Source: Lewinellaceae bacterium | GTDB lineage: Bacteria; Bacteroidota; Bacteroidia; Chitinophagales; Saprospiraceae | Direction of reading: 5' to 3' | Assembly: GCA_947476195.1 (NCBI GenBank) | Contig: CANJPT010000033.1 | Coordinates: forward strand, 1-39,703 | DNA length: 39,703 bases | Shown: positions 25,825-33,674 of the stretch, piece by piece | Position numbering within the stretch: position 1 is the first letter of the stretch | How the letters are laid out: each line of letters begins with the position of its first letter | Position numbers and translations under genes: made by a program | Notes under the pieces: model-generated | The model's database searches: none | Told to the model about the DNA's origin: nothing | What the model saw: only the letters and a program-made list of their open reading frames with translations

Positions 25825-25880
25825 TTGAATGTGGTCAAGGTGTTGAATGTGGTCAAAGTGTGAACATTGACCACATTCAA
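25825..25880 (-). repeat. SDR-kinase spacer with inverted 14-bp words
   Basis: TTGAATGTGGTCAA occurs exactly at 25825-25838 and 25843-25856 on the forward strand, and its reverse complement at 25867-25880. Transcribed from the SDR gene towards the kinase, the first word can pair with either of the next two. The core CATTGACCACATTC is shared with three other spacers. Confidence 0.7.
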
Positions 25881-25889
25881 TTATTAAAC

Positions 25890-26600
25890 TCACCATTCCT
25901 GACTCATCGGGTGGATCATCAGTTCATCCACCAGTACATGCGGAGGTGCATTCAGGATATAGGAGACTGCCGCTGCAATATCATCTGCATGAAGAAACTT
26001 TGCCTGTTGCGGCTCACCCTGTTCGGCTTGATGGAAATAGGTATCTACTAAGCCTGGATAGACAACGCTTACTTTGATCCCCAGCGGACGAACTTCGCGA
26101 CGAAGGCTTTCAAAAAATGCGTGTTGAGCATATTTACTAGCCGTATACAAACTTCCAGAAGCAAAGGTTCGCTTCGACACATCTGATGCAATACCTAAAA
26201 TATGGCCCGTACCTACCGCTTTCATGTGCGGCAATACTGCGCGGGTAAGCAGAAAAGTACCTTTTACATTTACGTCCATCACCCGATCCCAATCCTCTGG
26301 AGTGATCTCTTCAGCAGGCTTGAAAACGCCAATGCCTGCATTGTTTATCAAACAATCAATACGCTTAAAATCGCGCATTACTTCTGAGACGACCGCATTC
26401 ACTTGATGTTCATCAGACACATCACAAACGAAGGAAAGGGCTTTGCCACCAGCCTCATCAATTTCATGCTCCAGCTCGCCGATTTCTTCAGCATTACGCG
26501 CAAGGACTATTACGAAGTGCCCTTCGTGGGCTAAACGGAGCGATACTGCCCGGCCAATGCCTCGTGATGCGCCGGAAATTAGAGTGATTTTTTTTGTCAT
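25890..26600 (-). CDS. Short-chain dehydrogenase/reductase (SDR) oxidoreductase
   Basis: The 236-residue protein is a classical SDR. It has the cofactor loop SGASRGIG (9-16), the NNAG segment (86-89) and the active-site Tyr152 and Lys156 in SLYTASKYA. The residue after the second strand is Arg35 in LARNAEE, which is compatible with NADP. The substrate cannot be assigned; ketoacyl or sugar substrates are both common. The gene is preceded by the long GTCATT array, whose last word ends only about 10 bp before the start codon, and is followed by the kinase gene after 88 bp. Confidence 0.92.
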   Translation of the reverse strand: MTKKITLISGASRGIGRAVSLRLAHEGHFVIVLARNAEEIGELEHEIDEAGGKALSFVCDVSDEHQVNAVVSEVMRDFKRIDCLINNAGIGVFKPAEEITPEDWDRVMDVNVKGTFLLTRAVLPHMKAVGTGHILGIASDVSKRTFASGSLYTASKYAQHAFFESLRREVRPLGIKVSVVYPGLVDTYFHQAEQGEPQQAKFLHADDIAAAVSYILNAPPHVLVDELMIHPMSQEW

Positions 26601-26611
26601 TTATTTAAGAT

Positions 26612-26938
26612 GTCATTAAGGGTCATTGGGGTCATTGGGGGTCATTGCATTGGGGTCATTGGGGGTCATTGCATTGGGGTCATTGGGAGTCATTGGGGGT
26701 CATTGGGGAGTCATTGGGGTCATTGGGGTCATTGCGAGTCATTGGGGTCATTGGGAGTCATTGGGGTCATTGGGGAGTCATTGGGAGTCATTGGGAGTCA
26801 TTGGGGGTCATTGGGGTCATTGGGAGTCATTGCGAGTCATTGGGGTCATTGGGGTCATTGGGGAGTCATTGGGGTCATTGGGAGTCATTGGGGTCATTGG
26901 GAGTCATTAATGACTCTAATGACTAAATGACTAAATGA
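26612..26938 (-). repeat. Array of about 30 GTCATT words in the kinase-SDR spacer
   Basis: About 300 bp consists of the words GGGGTCATT and GGGAGTCATT (9-10 bp), about 30 times in the same direction on the forward strand, from 26613 to 26908. After the palindrome GAGTCATTAATGACTC (26901-26916) come four opposed AATGAC words up to the end of the preceding kinase gene. Three plus-strand frames stay open through it and read as IGVIGS-type repeats, but these are by-products. On the minus strand the words lie in the SDR leader. It is a microsatellite-like array with no spacers between copies, so it is not CRISPR. Confidence 0.9.
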
Positions 26939-26939
26939 C

Positions 26940-27590
26940 CTAAAAAAGTCCGTGCAATTCCGCCTGAACCATTTCCAGCACCTTGGCGGCATGCTCTTTA
27001 TTAGAGGTAAAATCAAGGTTGTCCACATTAATGATCAGGAGCCTGCCTTCCCGATAGCCATTGATCCAACCATCATAGCGGTCGTTGAGGCGCTTTAAAT
27101 AATCAAGGCTGATACTGCCCTCATAGTCGCGACCACGCATCTGAATGTGCTCTACCAGGGTAGGAATACTTGCTTTTAGATAAATAAGCAAATCAGGGGC
27201 TTTCACCTGCGACACAATGGACTGAAACAAGGTCATGTAATTCTCAAAATCACGACGTTCCATCAGGCCCATGTCAGCAAGGTTAGGAGCAAAAATGAAG
27301 GCATCTTCGTAAATGGTACGGTCTTGAATAACAGTACGGCTACCTTGTAAAATTTGTAATACCTGTTGATATCGGCTGGAAAGAAAGAAGACCTGCAGGT
27401 TGAACGACCACCGTTTCATGTCCAGATAAAAATCAGACAAATAGGGATTGTTTTCTGTGGTTTCATAGTGTACATCCCAGCCAAAATTCTTGGCCAACAT
27501 CTCGGTAAGGGTTGTTTTACCCGCACCGATATTACCGGCGATAGCGATGTGCTTAACGGATTTCTTTTCAGAAGGCAATGCTGAGGCCAT
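26940..27590 (-). CDS. Deoxynucleoside kinase
   Basis: The 216-residue protein belongs to the deoxyadenosine/deoxyguanosine kinase family. It has the P-loop GNIGAGKTT (about 19-27), the substrate-site region WDVHYETTENNPYLSDFYLDMKRW, the DRTIYEDAFIFA motif with its catalytic acid/arginine pair, and the lid RMRGRDYEG-like segment (MRGRDYEGSISLDYLKRLN). It phosphorylates salvaged deoxynucleosides in the cytosol. Length is normal. It sits between a Nudix hydrolase and the SDR gene in the same direction; a link to nucleotide salvage with the Nudix enzyme is plausible but not shown. Confidence 0.92.
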   Translation of the reverse strand: MASALPSEKKSVKHIAIAGNIGAGKTTLTEMLAKNFGWDVHYETTENNPYLSDFYLDMKRWSFNLQVFFLSSRYQQVLQILQGSRTVIQDRTIYEDAFIFAPNLADMGLMERRDFENYMTLFQSIVSQVKAPDLLIYLKASIPTLVEHIQMRGRDYEGSISLDYLKRLNDRYDGWINGYREGRLLIINVDNLDFTSNKEHAAKVLEMVQAELHGLF

Positions 27591-27635
27591 TATTTCTAGT
27601 TAATTTGTTGATTCGTATATCTTGGGATTTGTTCA

Positions 27636-28226
27636 TCACAGGAGCGAAGGTAGAAAACCCTCAAAACTTTCCTGATCCCTTTCAACTTTCCCAGTTTTCA
27701 AGGCCATTCTTCGCAATGATTGTGGCGTGGTTTTCCCACAAAGTTCTTCTATTCTCACCCATGTTATCGCTTTGGTTTCCAAAAGATTGCGTTGAATTTC
27801 AGCTGCTTCCGGCACGCTGAAAAGAAATCGCAGATCGAAGTGCAAATGTGCAGGTTCGTTTCCCCGTGATGGTATCTCGTGTACATCCAGATCAAAAATT
27901 GCCAGGGAAGACAAAGCCAATTCTCTGATCCCACATTCTTCTATGGCTTCTCGCCGGGCAGTTTCAGCCATAGAATCATCGGTTTCATCAACATGGCCAC
28001 CTGGCTGTAACCACCGGTCGAGTTTGGTATGGTGCAGTAGTAGCACCGAGCCGCCGTCCGCAGAAAGCACCCAGGCTGATCCGGTTAAGTGTCCTTCTTG
28101 CGTTCTACGTTGCCAAAAATGCTCATTACGTTCTACGAAATCAATGGTTTGGGTCAAAAACGTCTTTTCCTCCTCAAACTTAGTGCTATGTTGGCGAAGA
28201 AGGGTGAGTGTTTCAAGTTTATTCAT
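27636..28226 (-). CDS. Nudix hydrolase
   Basis: The 196-residue protein carries a Nudix box in WLQPGGHVDETDDSMAETARREAIEECG. The REAIEECG end is canonical. The first part has one residue more than the textbook spacing, as in related GGHVDE-type Nudix proteins. The strands before it (VLLLHHTKLDRWLQPGGH) and the segment ALSSLAIFDLDVHEIP fit the fold. Such enzymes hydrolyse nucleoside diphosphate-linked compounds; the substrate is unknown. It starts 10 bp after the TPR protein gene upstream and is likely in the same transcript. Confidence 0.9.
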   Translation of the reverse strand: MNKLETLTLLRQHSTKFEEEKTFLTQTIDFVERNEHFWQRRTQEGHLTGSAWVLSADGGSVLLLHHTKLDRWLQPGGHVDETDDSMAETARREAIEECGIRELALSSLAIFDLDVHEIPSRGNEPAHLHFDLRFLFSVPEAAEIQRNLLETKAITWVRIEELCGKTTPQSLRRMALKTGKVERDQESFEGFLPSLL

Positions 28227-28236
28227 CTACTTATTT

Positions 28237-29085
28237 TTACATTTTTGGCTTTCCAACCTCCTCCAGCAGCTTTTGAAAAACCATCCGGAGCCTTTCCTCT
28301 TTTTTTATGTCTACAATCTCTCCCGCATGTCTGATGCCCCCACCGTAATAGCGAAAGATCCAGGGCGCCACTGTCATAGCAGCTTCCACAAAGGTATAGG
28401 CAACGCCTGTATTTATAAACCAAACAAACATCAAAGCATTCAGTAAGATGGAGTTGACCCCATTCTTAATATCACCTGCATAAAACTGTCCCGCCCCGGG
28501 CAATATGAAACTAAGTGTACGCGCGATCTTTGGGCTTTTGCGTGATACCTGCTCAGCTTGGCGCATCAGGCGCTCGAATGATGCACGTCCCTCCACATTT
28601 TCAGCAGCGATTAACGGCAATAGATCTATTCGTGCCAAATCGAATTCATGAATACCAAAATGCGCCGCGCCGAGATAAAGTTGCTTCCGACTCACCCAGG
28701 GTTCTGGTAAATTTTTGGGCAGCGATAGCAGTTCAAGTATTGCCTTTTTATACTGATTTTGGAGCATCAGCATACCTGTTTTAGAGAACAAAGCTTCATA
28801 GCGCAGGCTATCAGTATCCGCACTTTCATACAGCAGATCACAGTAAAAAGCTGCTTTCTCAAATTCCCCTTGGTCAGCATAAAGTGCTGCCAATTGGCTT
28901 CGGCATTCATCCCGATAGCGGTCGCCACTAAAAAAAAGCACCCGTTGGTAGGTTTTTAGCGCAAGTGAGCGATCCTCGGTAGTCGCTTGTTCGCGCGCAA
29001 ATAGCAGCGATTCAGCAACTGTTTGGGCGGAAATAAAATGAACCGTGCTAATCCAGCACAGGAAAAACAAGAGCTTCTGTGTCAT
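28237..29085 (-). CDS. Exported TPR protein with C-terminal membrane domain (gene 2 of pair)
   Basis: The start at 29085 is chosen because it opens directly on a signal peptide (MTQKLLFFLCWISTVHFISAQ); the longer frame to 29220 would overlap the neighbour by 173 bp. The 282-residue protein has helical TPR-like repeats (about 25-185; for example FEKAAFYCDLLYESAD). It continues with a membrane part starting SFILPGAGQFYAGDIKNGVNSILLNALMFVWF and a charged tail. The PGAGQFYAGD motif resembles DUF5683/TM2-type segments. It is paralogous in layout to the gene before it, which it overlaps by 38 bp. The molecular function is unknown. Confidence 0.72.
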   Translation of the reverse strand: MTQKLLFFLCWISTVHFISAQTVAESLLFAREQATTEDRSLALKTYQRVLFFSGDRYRDECRSQLAALYADQGEFEKAAFYCDLLYESADTDSLRYEALFSKTGMLMLQNQYKKAILELLSLPKNLPEPWVSRKQLYLGAAHFGIHEFDLARIDLLPLIAAENVEGRASFERLMRQAEQVSRKSPKIARTLSFILPGAGQFYAGDIKNGVNSILLNALMFVWFINTGVAYTFVEAAMTVAPWIFRYYGGGIRHAGEIVDIKKEERLRMVFQKLLEEVGKPKM

Positions 29086-29878
29086 GTTGCCAGCGGTTAA
29101 ATTTGTTTTTATTGTACCGTCGTGCGGCTTTGTTTGAGCCGTAAAGATTGCCCACGTAAAATCCAACCGCCAAGCCTCCATGTACCCAGCCCCAAAAAGT
29201 ATCCCTGCCTTCTTGCTCATATCGACGATAGGCCAGCCAAGTATTCACCCCCACAAAAAGGAGGCTGATCAGACCGTCTTTCCATTCCCCAGCATAGGCT
29301 TTGCCCAAGCCTGGTACAGGCACAGAAAGTGCCGTAGCCACCCAAGGCTTCTTCTTTTTAGCACTTTCCGCTCGCTTAATCAGATTTTCAAGGTCTGGGC
29401 GTCGTGGAAGTTTTTCCTCGCTTGGAATCGCTTTGATCGACTTTCGGGCATCGGGCCATTTTTGCTCCAACATATTGGAATACAATACGATACGCCGGAT
29501 TTGTGTGCTGTCAAACAGGCTCGTTTCCGTAACCAACGTACGCGCTTTATCAGGGTAGCCGCCCCGAAGCAGCAGTTTGGAATATTCCGTGTAAAGTAAC
29601 CGGGATTCAGGGCGTGGAGGAAATTGCCATTGGGCCCATTTTTCAAGACCGCGTTCTGGTGTATCACCTCGGCGGTAAACGCGAAGCAGGTCGGCCCGGA
29701 GGGTGTCGTTTTCGGGTCGGAGGAAGATCAATCGTTCGTACTCTTCGGCAGCCAAAGCATATTGTCGTGATTGGAGTAGGTAGCGTGCATAGGCACGGGA
29801 ATTTGGGTAGTCGTAAATGTCTTGGGCCTTGAGGTTGCTTGAGAGGATTAAGAGTAGAGGAAGGAGGAATTTGTTCAT
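29048..29878 (-). CDS. Exported TPR protein with C-terminal membrane domain (gene 1 of pair)
   Basis: The start at 29878 gives a signal peptide (MNKFLLPLLLILSSNLKAQ). Residues about 25-185 look like TPR helices (RYLLQSRQYALAAEEYERLIFLRPENDTL). Then come a lysine-rich linker and the motif LSVPVPGLGKAYAGEWKDGLISLLFVGVNTWLAYRRYEQEG, parallel to PGAGQFYAGD in the next gene. A second hydrophobic stretch (WVHGGLAVGFYVGNLYG) follows. The two paralogues and the YidD-like gene form a minus-strand cluster. They may help assemble an envelope machine, but that is only inferred from position and export signals. Confidence 0.72.
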   Translation of the reverse strand: MNKFLLPLLLILSSNLKAQDIYDYPNSRAYARYLLQSRQYALAAEEYERLIFLRPENDTLRADLLRVYRRGDTPERGLEKWAQWQFPPRPESRLLYTEYSKLLLRGGYPDKARTLVTETSLFDSTQIRRIVLYSNMLEQKWPDARKSIKAIPSEEKLPRRPDLENLIKRAESAKKKKPWVATALSVPVPGLGKAYAGEWKDGLISLLFVGVNTWLAYRRYEQEGRDTFWGWVHGGLAVGFYVGNLYGSNKAARRYNKNKFNRWQHDTEALVFPVLD

Positions 29879-29911
29879 TACCAGGGGAGGGAAACAGGAA
29901 ATAAGGTTTGC

Positions 29912-30043
29912 CATAAAATTATCCTAAAACGGAGTTACATTGAGCCCATGCTTAAGGAAAAAGTACTTCAGGAAAATGGTGAGTTGGTAGCAATTTTTAT
30001 TGCTTCTGTTAAAAAAGCTTCACAAAGCCAAGCGCGGAGCTAA
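29912..30043 (+). pseudogene. Possible C-terminal remnant of a four-helix-bundle protein
   Basis: The plus frame reads KIILKRSYIEPMLKEKVLQE followed by NGELVAIFIASVKKASQSQ and a stop at 30041-30043. The ELVAIFIASVKKA end resembles the last helix of small four-helix-bundle proteins common in Bacteroidota. No N-terminal part is present, so it would be a broken fragment. The match is short and could be chance. Confidence 0.25.
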
Positions 30044-30073
30044 TCACGGTTCTCCTGTCAAAATATTCAATCT

Positions 30074-30478
30074 CTACCACCCCACCGGATCTTTAAGCAC
30101 CCTACGCTCCTGGTCAATTTCATACAACTCAGGGCTAAATCCATTGCAACGGCTTAGTCGATCAAAAGTGCACACAACACCGCGCACTAAGCCCAGCTTT
30201 TTAACGGCCTCTAAACCATATTCTGAGCAGGAGGGATGAAAACTGCAATGCAGATTGTCTTGTGTAGAAAAGAAGGATTTGTAAAACAAAAAAAGTCCTG
30301 AAAACACATATTGCAACTCATTGGGATTGTCCTGGGTAAGCGAAAACTGCGCCGCGAGCCGGGGCTTTGATTTAGCCGAAAAGGCTTGTTTAAGGCACGC
30401 AATATCTTGATTTTTAATGGCCTGTGCATGCATATTACCCGCCAGGAGGAAGCTCAAAATCATAAGTACTATCTTCAT
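30074..30478 (-). CDS. YidD-family protein with an N-terminal signal peptide
   Basis: The YidD core lies in residues about 55-134: LHCSFHPSCSEYGLEAVKKLG (Cys78, HPSCSEY 81-87) and FDRLSRCNGF (107-113), all the conserved cysteine/histidine positions. YidD is a small membrane-associated factor thought to help insert proteins through YidC. The usual form is 70-90 residues without a signal. Here the 134-residue protein starts with MKIVLMILSFLLAGNMHAQA, a likely signal peptide, and a 35-residue extension. It is probably exported and may not serve YidC. The start overlaps the LolA-like gene by 44 bp; the TPR genes follow. The family call is firm; the export is inferred. Confidence 0.82.
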   Translation of the reverse strand: MKIVLMILSFLLAGNMHAQAIKNQDIACLKQAFSAKSKPRLAAQFSLTQDNPNELQYVFSGLFLFYKSFFSTQDNLHCSFHPSCSEYGLEAVKKLGLVRGVVCTFDRLSRCNGFSPELYEIDQERRVLKDPVGW

Positions 30479-31130
30479 CGACTTGATTGATAATGACGTT
30501 ATTTAGGGTCATAATGCGTACAAATTCGCCTGCTTCGCGGTAAAATATCTGGTAGATCTTTCCCGGCACCGGAAGGCTGTTATGTACGGTATAGTCTTGG
30601 AAATAAAATTTGGAAATCAGTTTTTGATCCTTGTCATAAAATGCTGCTGCCGTAAGCCGCTTATTTTCAAGCGCCAGATCAACTGGCCCAAGATAGGGAT
30701 TCAACTTCTCAGGGGGCAACCATCGGGAAATAACCTGGCCGCCGCCTTGTTGAATATCGCCAGGCGTATAGCCGACTTTCGCCAGTCCAAAATCGTTGAG
30801 TTGTTGACTCAGAATCAGATTAAAAATGGAAAACTCTCCCACCGGTGGCACCATTTGTTGCGACAACAGTGTATCCGATTTAATACGATACATGAATGTA
30901 TCACGCACAAACCATTGCTCCGGCTCTGGAAACCGAATATCGTAAACAGTTTTATGCCTGTTTTTGTCAAAAAAAATTGTCCCTGTAATAAGACGACCCT
31001 GGTCTTTGCCAGTTTCTTTTTCTTTAATGGAGAAGTCTGATCTGAAACGATAAAAATCAGATTGAGCTTGCAGGGAATAAGCCGCAAAAAACAGCATCAC
31101 CCAAAATGAGCATCGGCTTGAAATACGCAT
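30435..31130 (-). CDS. LolA-like exported protein
   Basis: The 231-residue protein has a signal peptide (FWVMLFFAAYSLQA) and a strand-rich body with features of the LolA/LolB fold: an N-terminal FYRFRSDFSIKEKE helix-strand start, an IFFDKNRHKTVYDIRFPEPEQWFVRDTFMYRIKSD segment, and a late KLISKFYFQDYTVHNSLPVPGKIYQIFYREAGE segment. LolA carries lipoproteins to the outer membrane; remote homologues here may bind lipids or lipoproteins. The fold call is by pattern only. It heads the cluster with the YidD-like and TPR genes, with its 3' end overlapping YidD by 44 bp, so a shared envelope role is plausible. Confidence 0.6.
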   Translation of the reverse strand: MRISSRCSFWVMLFFAAYSLQAQSDFYRFRSDFSIKEKETGKDQGRLITGTIFFDKNRHKTVYDIRFPEPEQWFVRDTFMYRIKSDTLLSQQMVPPVGEFSIFNLILSQQLNDFGLAKVGYTPGDIQQGGGQVISRWLPPEKLNPYLGPVDLALENKRLTAAAFYDKDQKLISKFYFQDYTVHNSLPVPGKIYQIFYREAGEFVRIMTLNNVIINQVDEDSTYDFELPPGG

Positions 31131-31346
31131 CGTAGTATCAGAAGTTGTAATCGCGTGAATGGAAAATTAGCATTCAAGCATTTCTTAGGGCGTTTTCGGG
31201 CATTGGATTTTGGTTGGAAACCATCAAATTTTATTTCATCCAGCGTTAAATTCTTAACCAGATTACCCACCTACAACTGCAAATTTTGCCTTGCCTGAAA
31301 TAAAATTTGTTCGCTTTTAGCTCAAAACCAATTCCCGAACAAGCGC

Positions 31347-31808
31347 TTAGTAGAACGAGGCCCATAAAACTAAGTAGGCATAAAGTGCCACCCATAACAA
31401 AGTCCCCGCTGCACAACCAAAAATAGCTTGCCTGCCCTCCTTTTTCTTAACTATCGGATCATCAATAGCGATGTAAACCAGAAACACCCCGACTACTGAG
31501 CAACAAAAGCCCCAAAGGAAGCCAGGTATGCCCAACAAAGCACCTTCCTGCGGAGCAGTGCCGCCAAAAAGTGACCCGGAAATATCTCCCCCTTCTAAGG
31601 CATATTGTGCCATGGGGTCTCCTTCTCTTAAAAGTTGAGATTGAGTCACTTTGGATTTAAGCACCGCTTGTTCCAATGCTGTAATTAAGGCCATTTCACT
31701 GTCAATTTTTGAAAGGTCATCGCGAAAAATATGGGACAAGTTCTTGGCTGGTATGGAAGCTGACGTTATACTTGCGATCAGCATGAAGAGTACAACTATT
31801 TTTTGCAC
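31347..31808 (-). CDS. Unrecognised exported membrane protein
   Basis: I do not recognise this 153-residue protein. It begins with a signal peptide (MQKIVVLFMLIASITSAS), has a helical middle (about 30-65), a Gly-rich stretch near FGGTAPQEGALLGIPGF, then two hydrophobic segments (about 92-115 and 130-150) joined by IDDPIVKKKEGRQAIFG. It is probably anchored in the inner membrane. No operon partner is near: spacers of 216 bp and 327 bp lie downstream and upstream. It could be a lineage-specific envelope protein. Confidence 0.65.
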   Translation of the reverse strand: MQKIVVLFMLIASITSASIPAKNLSHIFRDDLSKIDSEMALITALEQAVLKSKVTQSQLLREGDPMAQYALEGGDISGSLFGGTAPQEGALLGIPGFLWGFCCSVVGVFLVYIAIDDPIVKKKEGRQAIFGCAAGTLLWVALYAYLVLWASFY

Positions 31809-32135
31809 AGCGGTTAAATTTTTAAGATCAGGATACCATGGTGTAAAAATATAAAATCGGGTTGCCTTGATGGTTCTTAACGGTAAGATGATATTCCGTT
31901 CAGCGGAAAAGAAGCCCCGTTGAACGGGTTAAGGCATGCAAACTTCTATCCTTTTTTTTCAATAATATTAGTCACGCTTATTTCGAGCTTTGAAACGGAG
32001 AAGACCATACGATTTGAAAGCCAATCGAGTTTAATCAAGATTCGGGCATAAGCTGATTATTTCCCTAATTTGGGGGGATTTTATACCTGGATTCCTTACA
32101 AAAGCTACACTTATCACATTGACCACATTCACATC
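31809..32135. other. Divergent spacer before the ABC transporter gene
   Basis: The 327 bp between the divergent genes holds a short palindrome CCCGTTGAACGGG (near 31917-31930) and, immediately before the ABC start codon, the words TTATCACATTGACCACATTC (32112-32131). I see no clear TAnnTTTG box with a proper -33 partner and no small gene. Confidence 0.5.
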
Positions 32136-32852
32136 ATGCTGATATCTATCACAAGCCTCAATAAGACCTACCTCATGGGCACAGAAGTAGTGGAAGCCCT
32201 CAAAGACGTGACACTCAACATTGAAAAAAATGAGTACGTAGCCCTTATGGGTCCTTCAGGCAGTGGAAAATCCACGCTGATGAACCTGCTGGGTTGCCTG
32301 GATTCACCTACGAGTGGAGAATATTGGCTCAATGGAACAGAAGTAAGTACCATGGACGATGGCGAATTAGCTGAAGTACGAAACAAAGAGATCGGTTTCG
32401 TATTCCAGACCTTCAATCTGATGCCACGTCTGAGTGCCCTTGAAAATGTAGCGCTTCCACTGGTTTACGCGGGTATTGGTCGCGAAGAACGGCTCGATAT
32501 AGCGCGAAAAACGCTCGAATCCGTGGGACTTGGCGATCGTGTAACCCACAAACCCAATGAGCTCTCCGGCGGACAACGCCAGCGAGTAGCGGTAGCACGT
32601 GCCCTCGTAAATAACCCAGCCATCATCCTTGCGGATGAGCCTACCGGCAACCTGGATACAAAAACAAGTTACGAGATCATGGGCCTTTTTGAGCAAATTC
32701 ATAAAGCGGGCAATACCGTCATCCTCGTTACGCACGAACAGGATATTGCACTCCACGCCCATCGAATCGTACGTCTTCGCGACGGATTGATTGAAAGCGA
32801 CCTGCCCAACGAAAACATTGTGCGTATGGCGAATGTGGTAATGAATGCGTAA
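32136..32852 (+). CDS. LolD/MacB-type ABC transporter ATP-binding protein
   Basis: The start at 32136 ([12 protein letters not shown]) fits the family; an in-frame start at 32070 would add 22 unrelated residues through the leader words. The 238-residue ATPase has Walker [10 protein letters not shown] (39-47), the Q-loop [22 protein letters not shown], the signature LSGGQRQR, Walker [14 protein letters not shown] and the H-loop THEQD. The LolD/MacB group powers lipoprotein release or efflux with a FtsX/MacB permease. No permease is adjacent; the next gene runs the other way and encodes an isomerase. It is an orphan ATPase and its partner must be elsewhere. Confidence 0.93.
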   Translation: MLISITSLNKTYLMGTEVVEALKDVTLNIEKNEYVALMGPSGSGKSTLMNLLGCLDSPTSGEYWLNGTEVSTMDDGELAEVRNKEIGFVFQTFNLMPRLSALENVALPLVYAGIGREERLDIARKTLESVGLGDRVTHKPNELSGGQRQRVAVARALVNNPAIILADEPTGNLDTKTSYEIMGLFEQIHKAGNTVILVTHEQDIALHAHRIVRLRDGLIESDLPNENIVRMANVVMNA

Positions 32853-32881
32853 TAGTTCCATCCACCTTATTTGTCAGGCAT

Positions 32882-32918
32882 AAAAAAATCTCCAGCGGCT
32901 TCAAGCTGCTGGAGATTT
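32882..32918 (-). terminator. Intrinsic terminator of the FKBP gene
   Basis: A 14-bp stem (AAATCTCCAGC and GCTGGAGATTT with one extra wobble pair) with a five-base loop is followed on the minus strand by a run of seven T. It lies 74 bp after the FKBP stop and can also receive transcription from the ABC gene in the opposite direction, which has fewer T after it. Confidence 0.85.
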
Positions 32919-32991
32919 GTGCGATTCATCCTCAAACGACTTTAAGGCGTCAAATGTGATGACTCAAAGCCGTCTTACCTTATAACTTACT

Positions 32992-33672
32992 TTACTGCGG
33001 ATTTACCTTAATCAGCTCCACCTCAAATATCAAAGTAGAATACCCTTTGATAATTGCGCCACGGCCACGTTCGCCGTAAGCAAGGTTGTAAGGGATAAAG
33101 AATTTAAATTTGTCCCCTTCTTTCATGTACTGCAAGCCTTCTGTCCAGCCCGGGATAACGCCGTTGAGCGGAAATTTAGCCGTTTGGCCGCGGTTAACCG
33201 AGCTATCAAAAATGACCCCATCAATCATTGTACCATGGTAGTGGACCTCCACTTTGTCTGTGGACAAAGGCGAAACCGTTCCAGTACCGTGCTTCATCAC
33301 TTCATATTGAAGACCACTGGCAGTAGTGGTCACTTCTTTACGCATTTTATTTGACTCTAAAAATTTAGCGTTGTTGGTTTTCCACATGCCTGAAGAGATC
33401 GATTGCTCTATTTTAGGTGCGCTTTCGGCTGTGAATTGGGTGGGTTGGCCTTTCAATACCGCGTTGAGTGCTTCGAGAAAAAGTTGGGCGTTCAGGTCGG
33501 TACCAAGTAAACGCTTGGCTGTTTCTCCAGCCACCATACCATGGGCATAGTTCAGGCTATCCAAGGCTGTTTTTAGTTCAAGCTTAGGTGTAGCTGTTGG
33601 GGCTTTTGTTGTTTGGGCAAAAATACCCATTGAGATAAATACAAGTGAGAGTGCAAAAATGAGTTTTTTCAT
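32992..33672 (-). CDS. Exported FKBP-type peptidyl-prolyl cis-trans isomerase
   Basis: The start at 33672 opens on a signal peptide (MKKLIFALSLVFISMGIFAQ). The upstream frame to 33732 would extend into the truncated neighbour. The 226-residue protein has an N-terminal dimerisation region of the FkpA/Mip type (about 35-115) and an FKBP domain. The domain includes VEVHYHGTMIDGVIFDSSVNRGQTAKFPLNGVIPGWTEGLQYMKEGDKFKFFIPYNLAYGERG, with the usual Tyr, Phe-Asp, Val-Ile, Trp and Tyr active-site positions. It speeds proline isomerisation during folding in the periplasm. It lies 3 bp past the truncated SnoaL-like gene. Confidence 0.92.
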   Translation of the reverse strand: MKKLIFALSLVFISMGIFAQTTKAPTATPKLELKTALDSLNYAHGMVAGETAKRLLGTDLNAQLFLEALNAVLKGQPTQFTAESAPKIEQSISSGMWKTNNAKFLESNKMRKEVTTTASGLQYEVMKHGTGTVSPLSTDKVEVHYHGTMIDGVIFDSSVNRGQTAKFPLNGVIPGWTEGLQYMKEGDKFKFFIPYNLAYGERGRGAIIKGYSTLIFEVELIKVNPQ

Positions 33673-33674
33673 GT

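Noticed and set aside
26610-26930. Three plus-strand open frames of IGVIGS/SLGVIG-type residues
   Set aside because: They exist only because the repeated 9-10-bp words lack stop codons; composition is pure repeat and no start or neighbour supports a gene.
26612-26938. Possible CRISPR array
   Set aside because: Copies are directly joined without unique spacers and no cas genes are present.
31917-31930. Palindrome CCCGTTGAACGGG
   Set aside because: Short and without a clear promoter next to it; could be chance.
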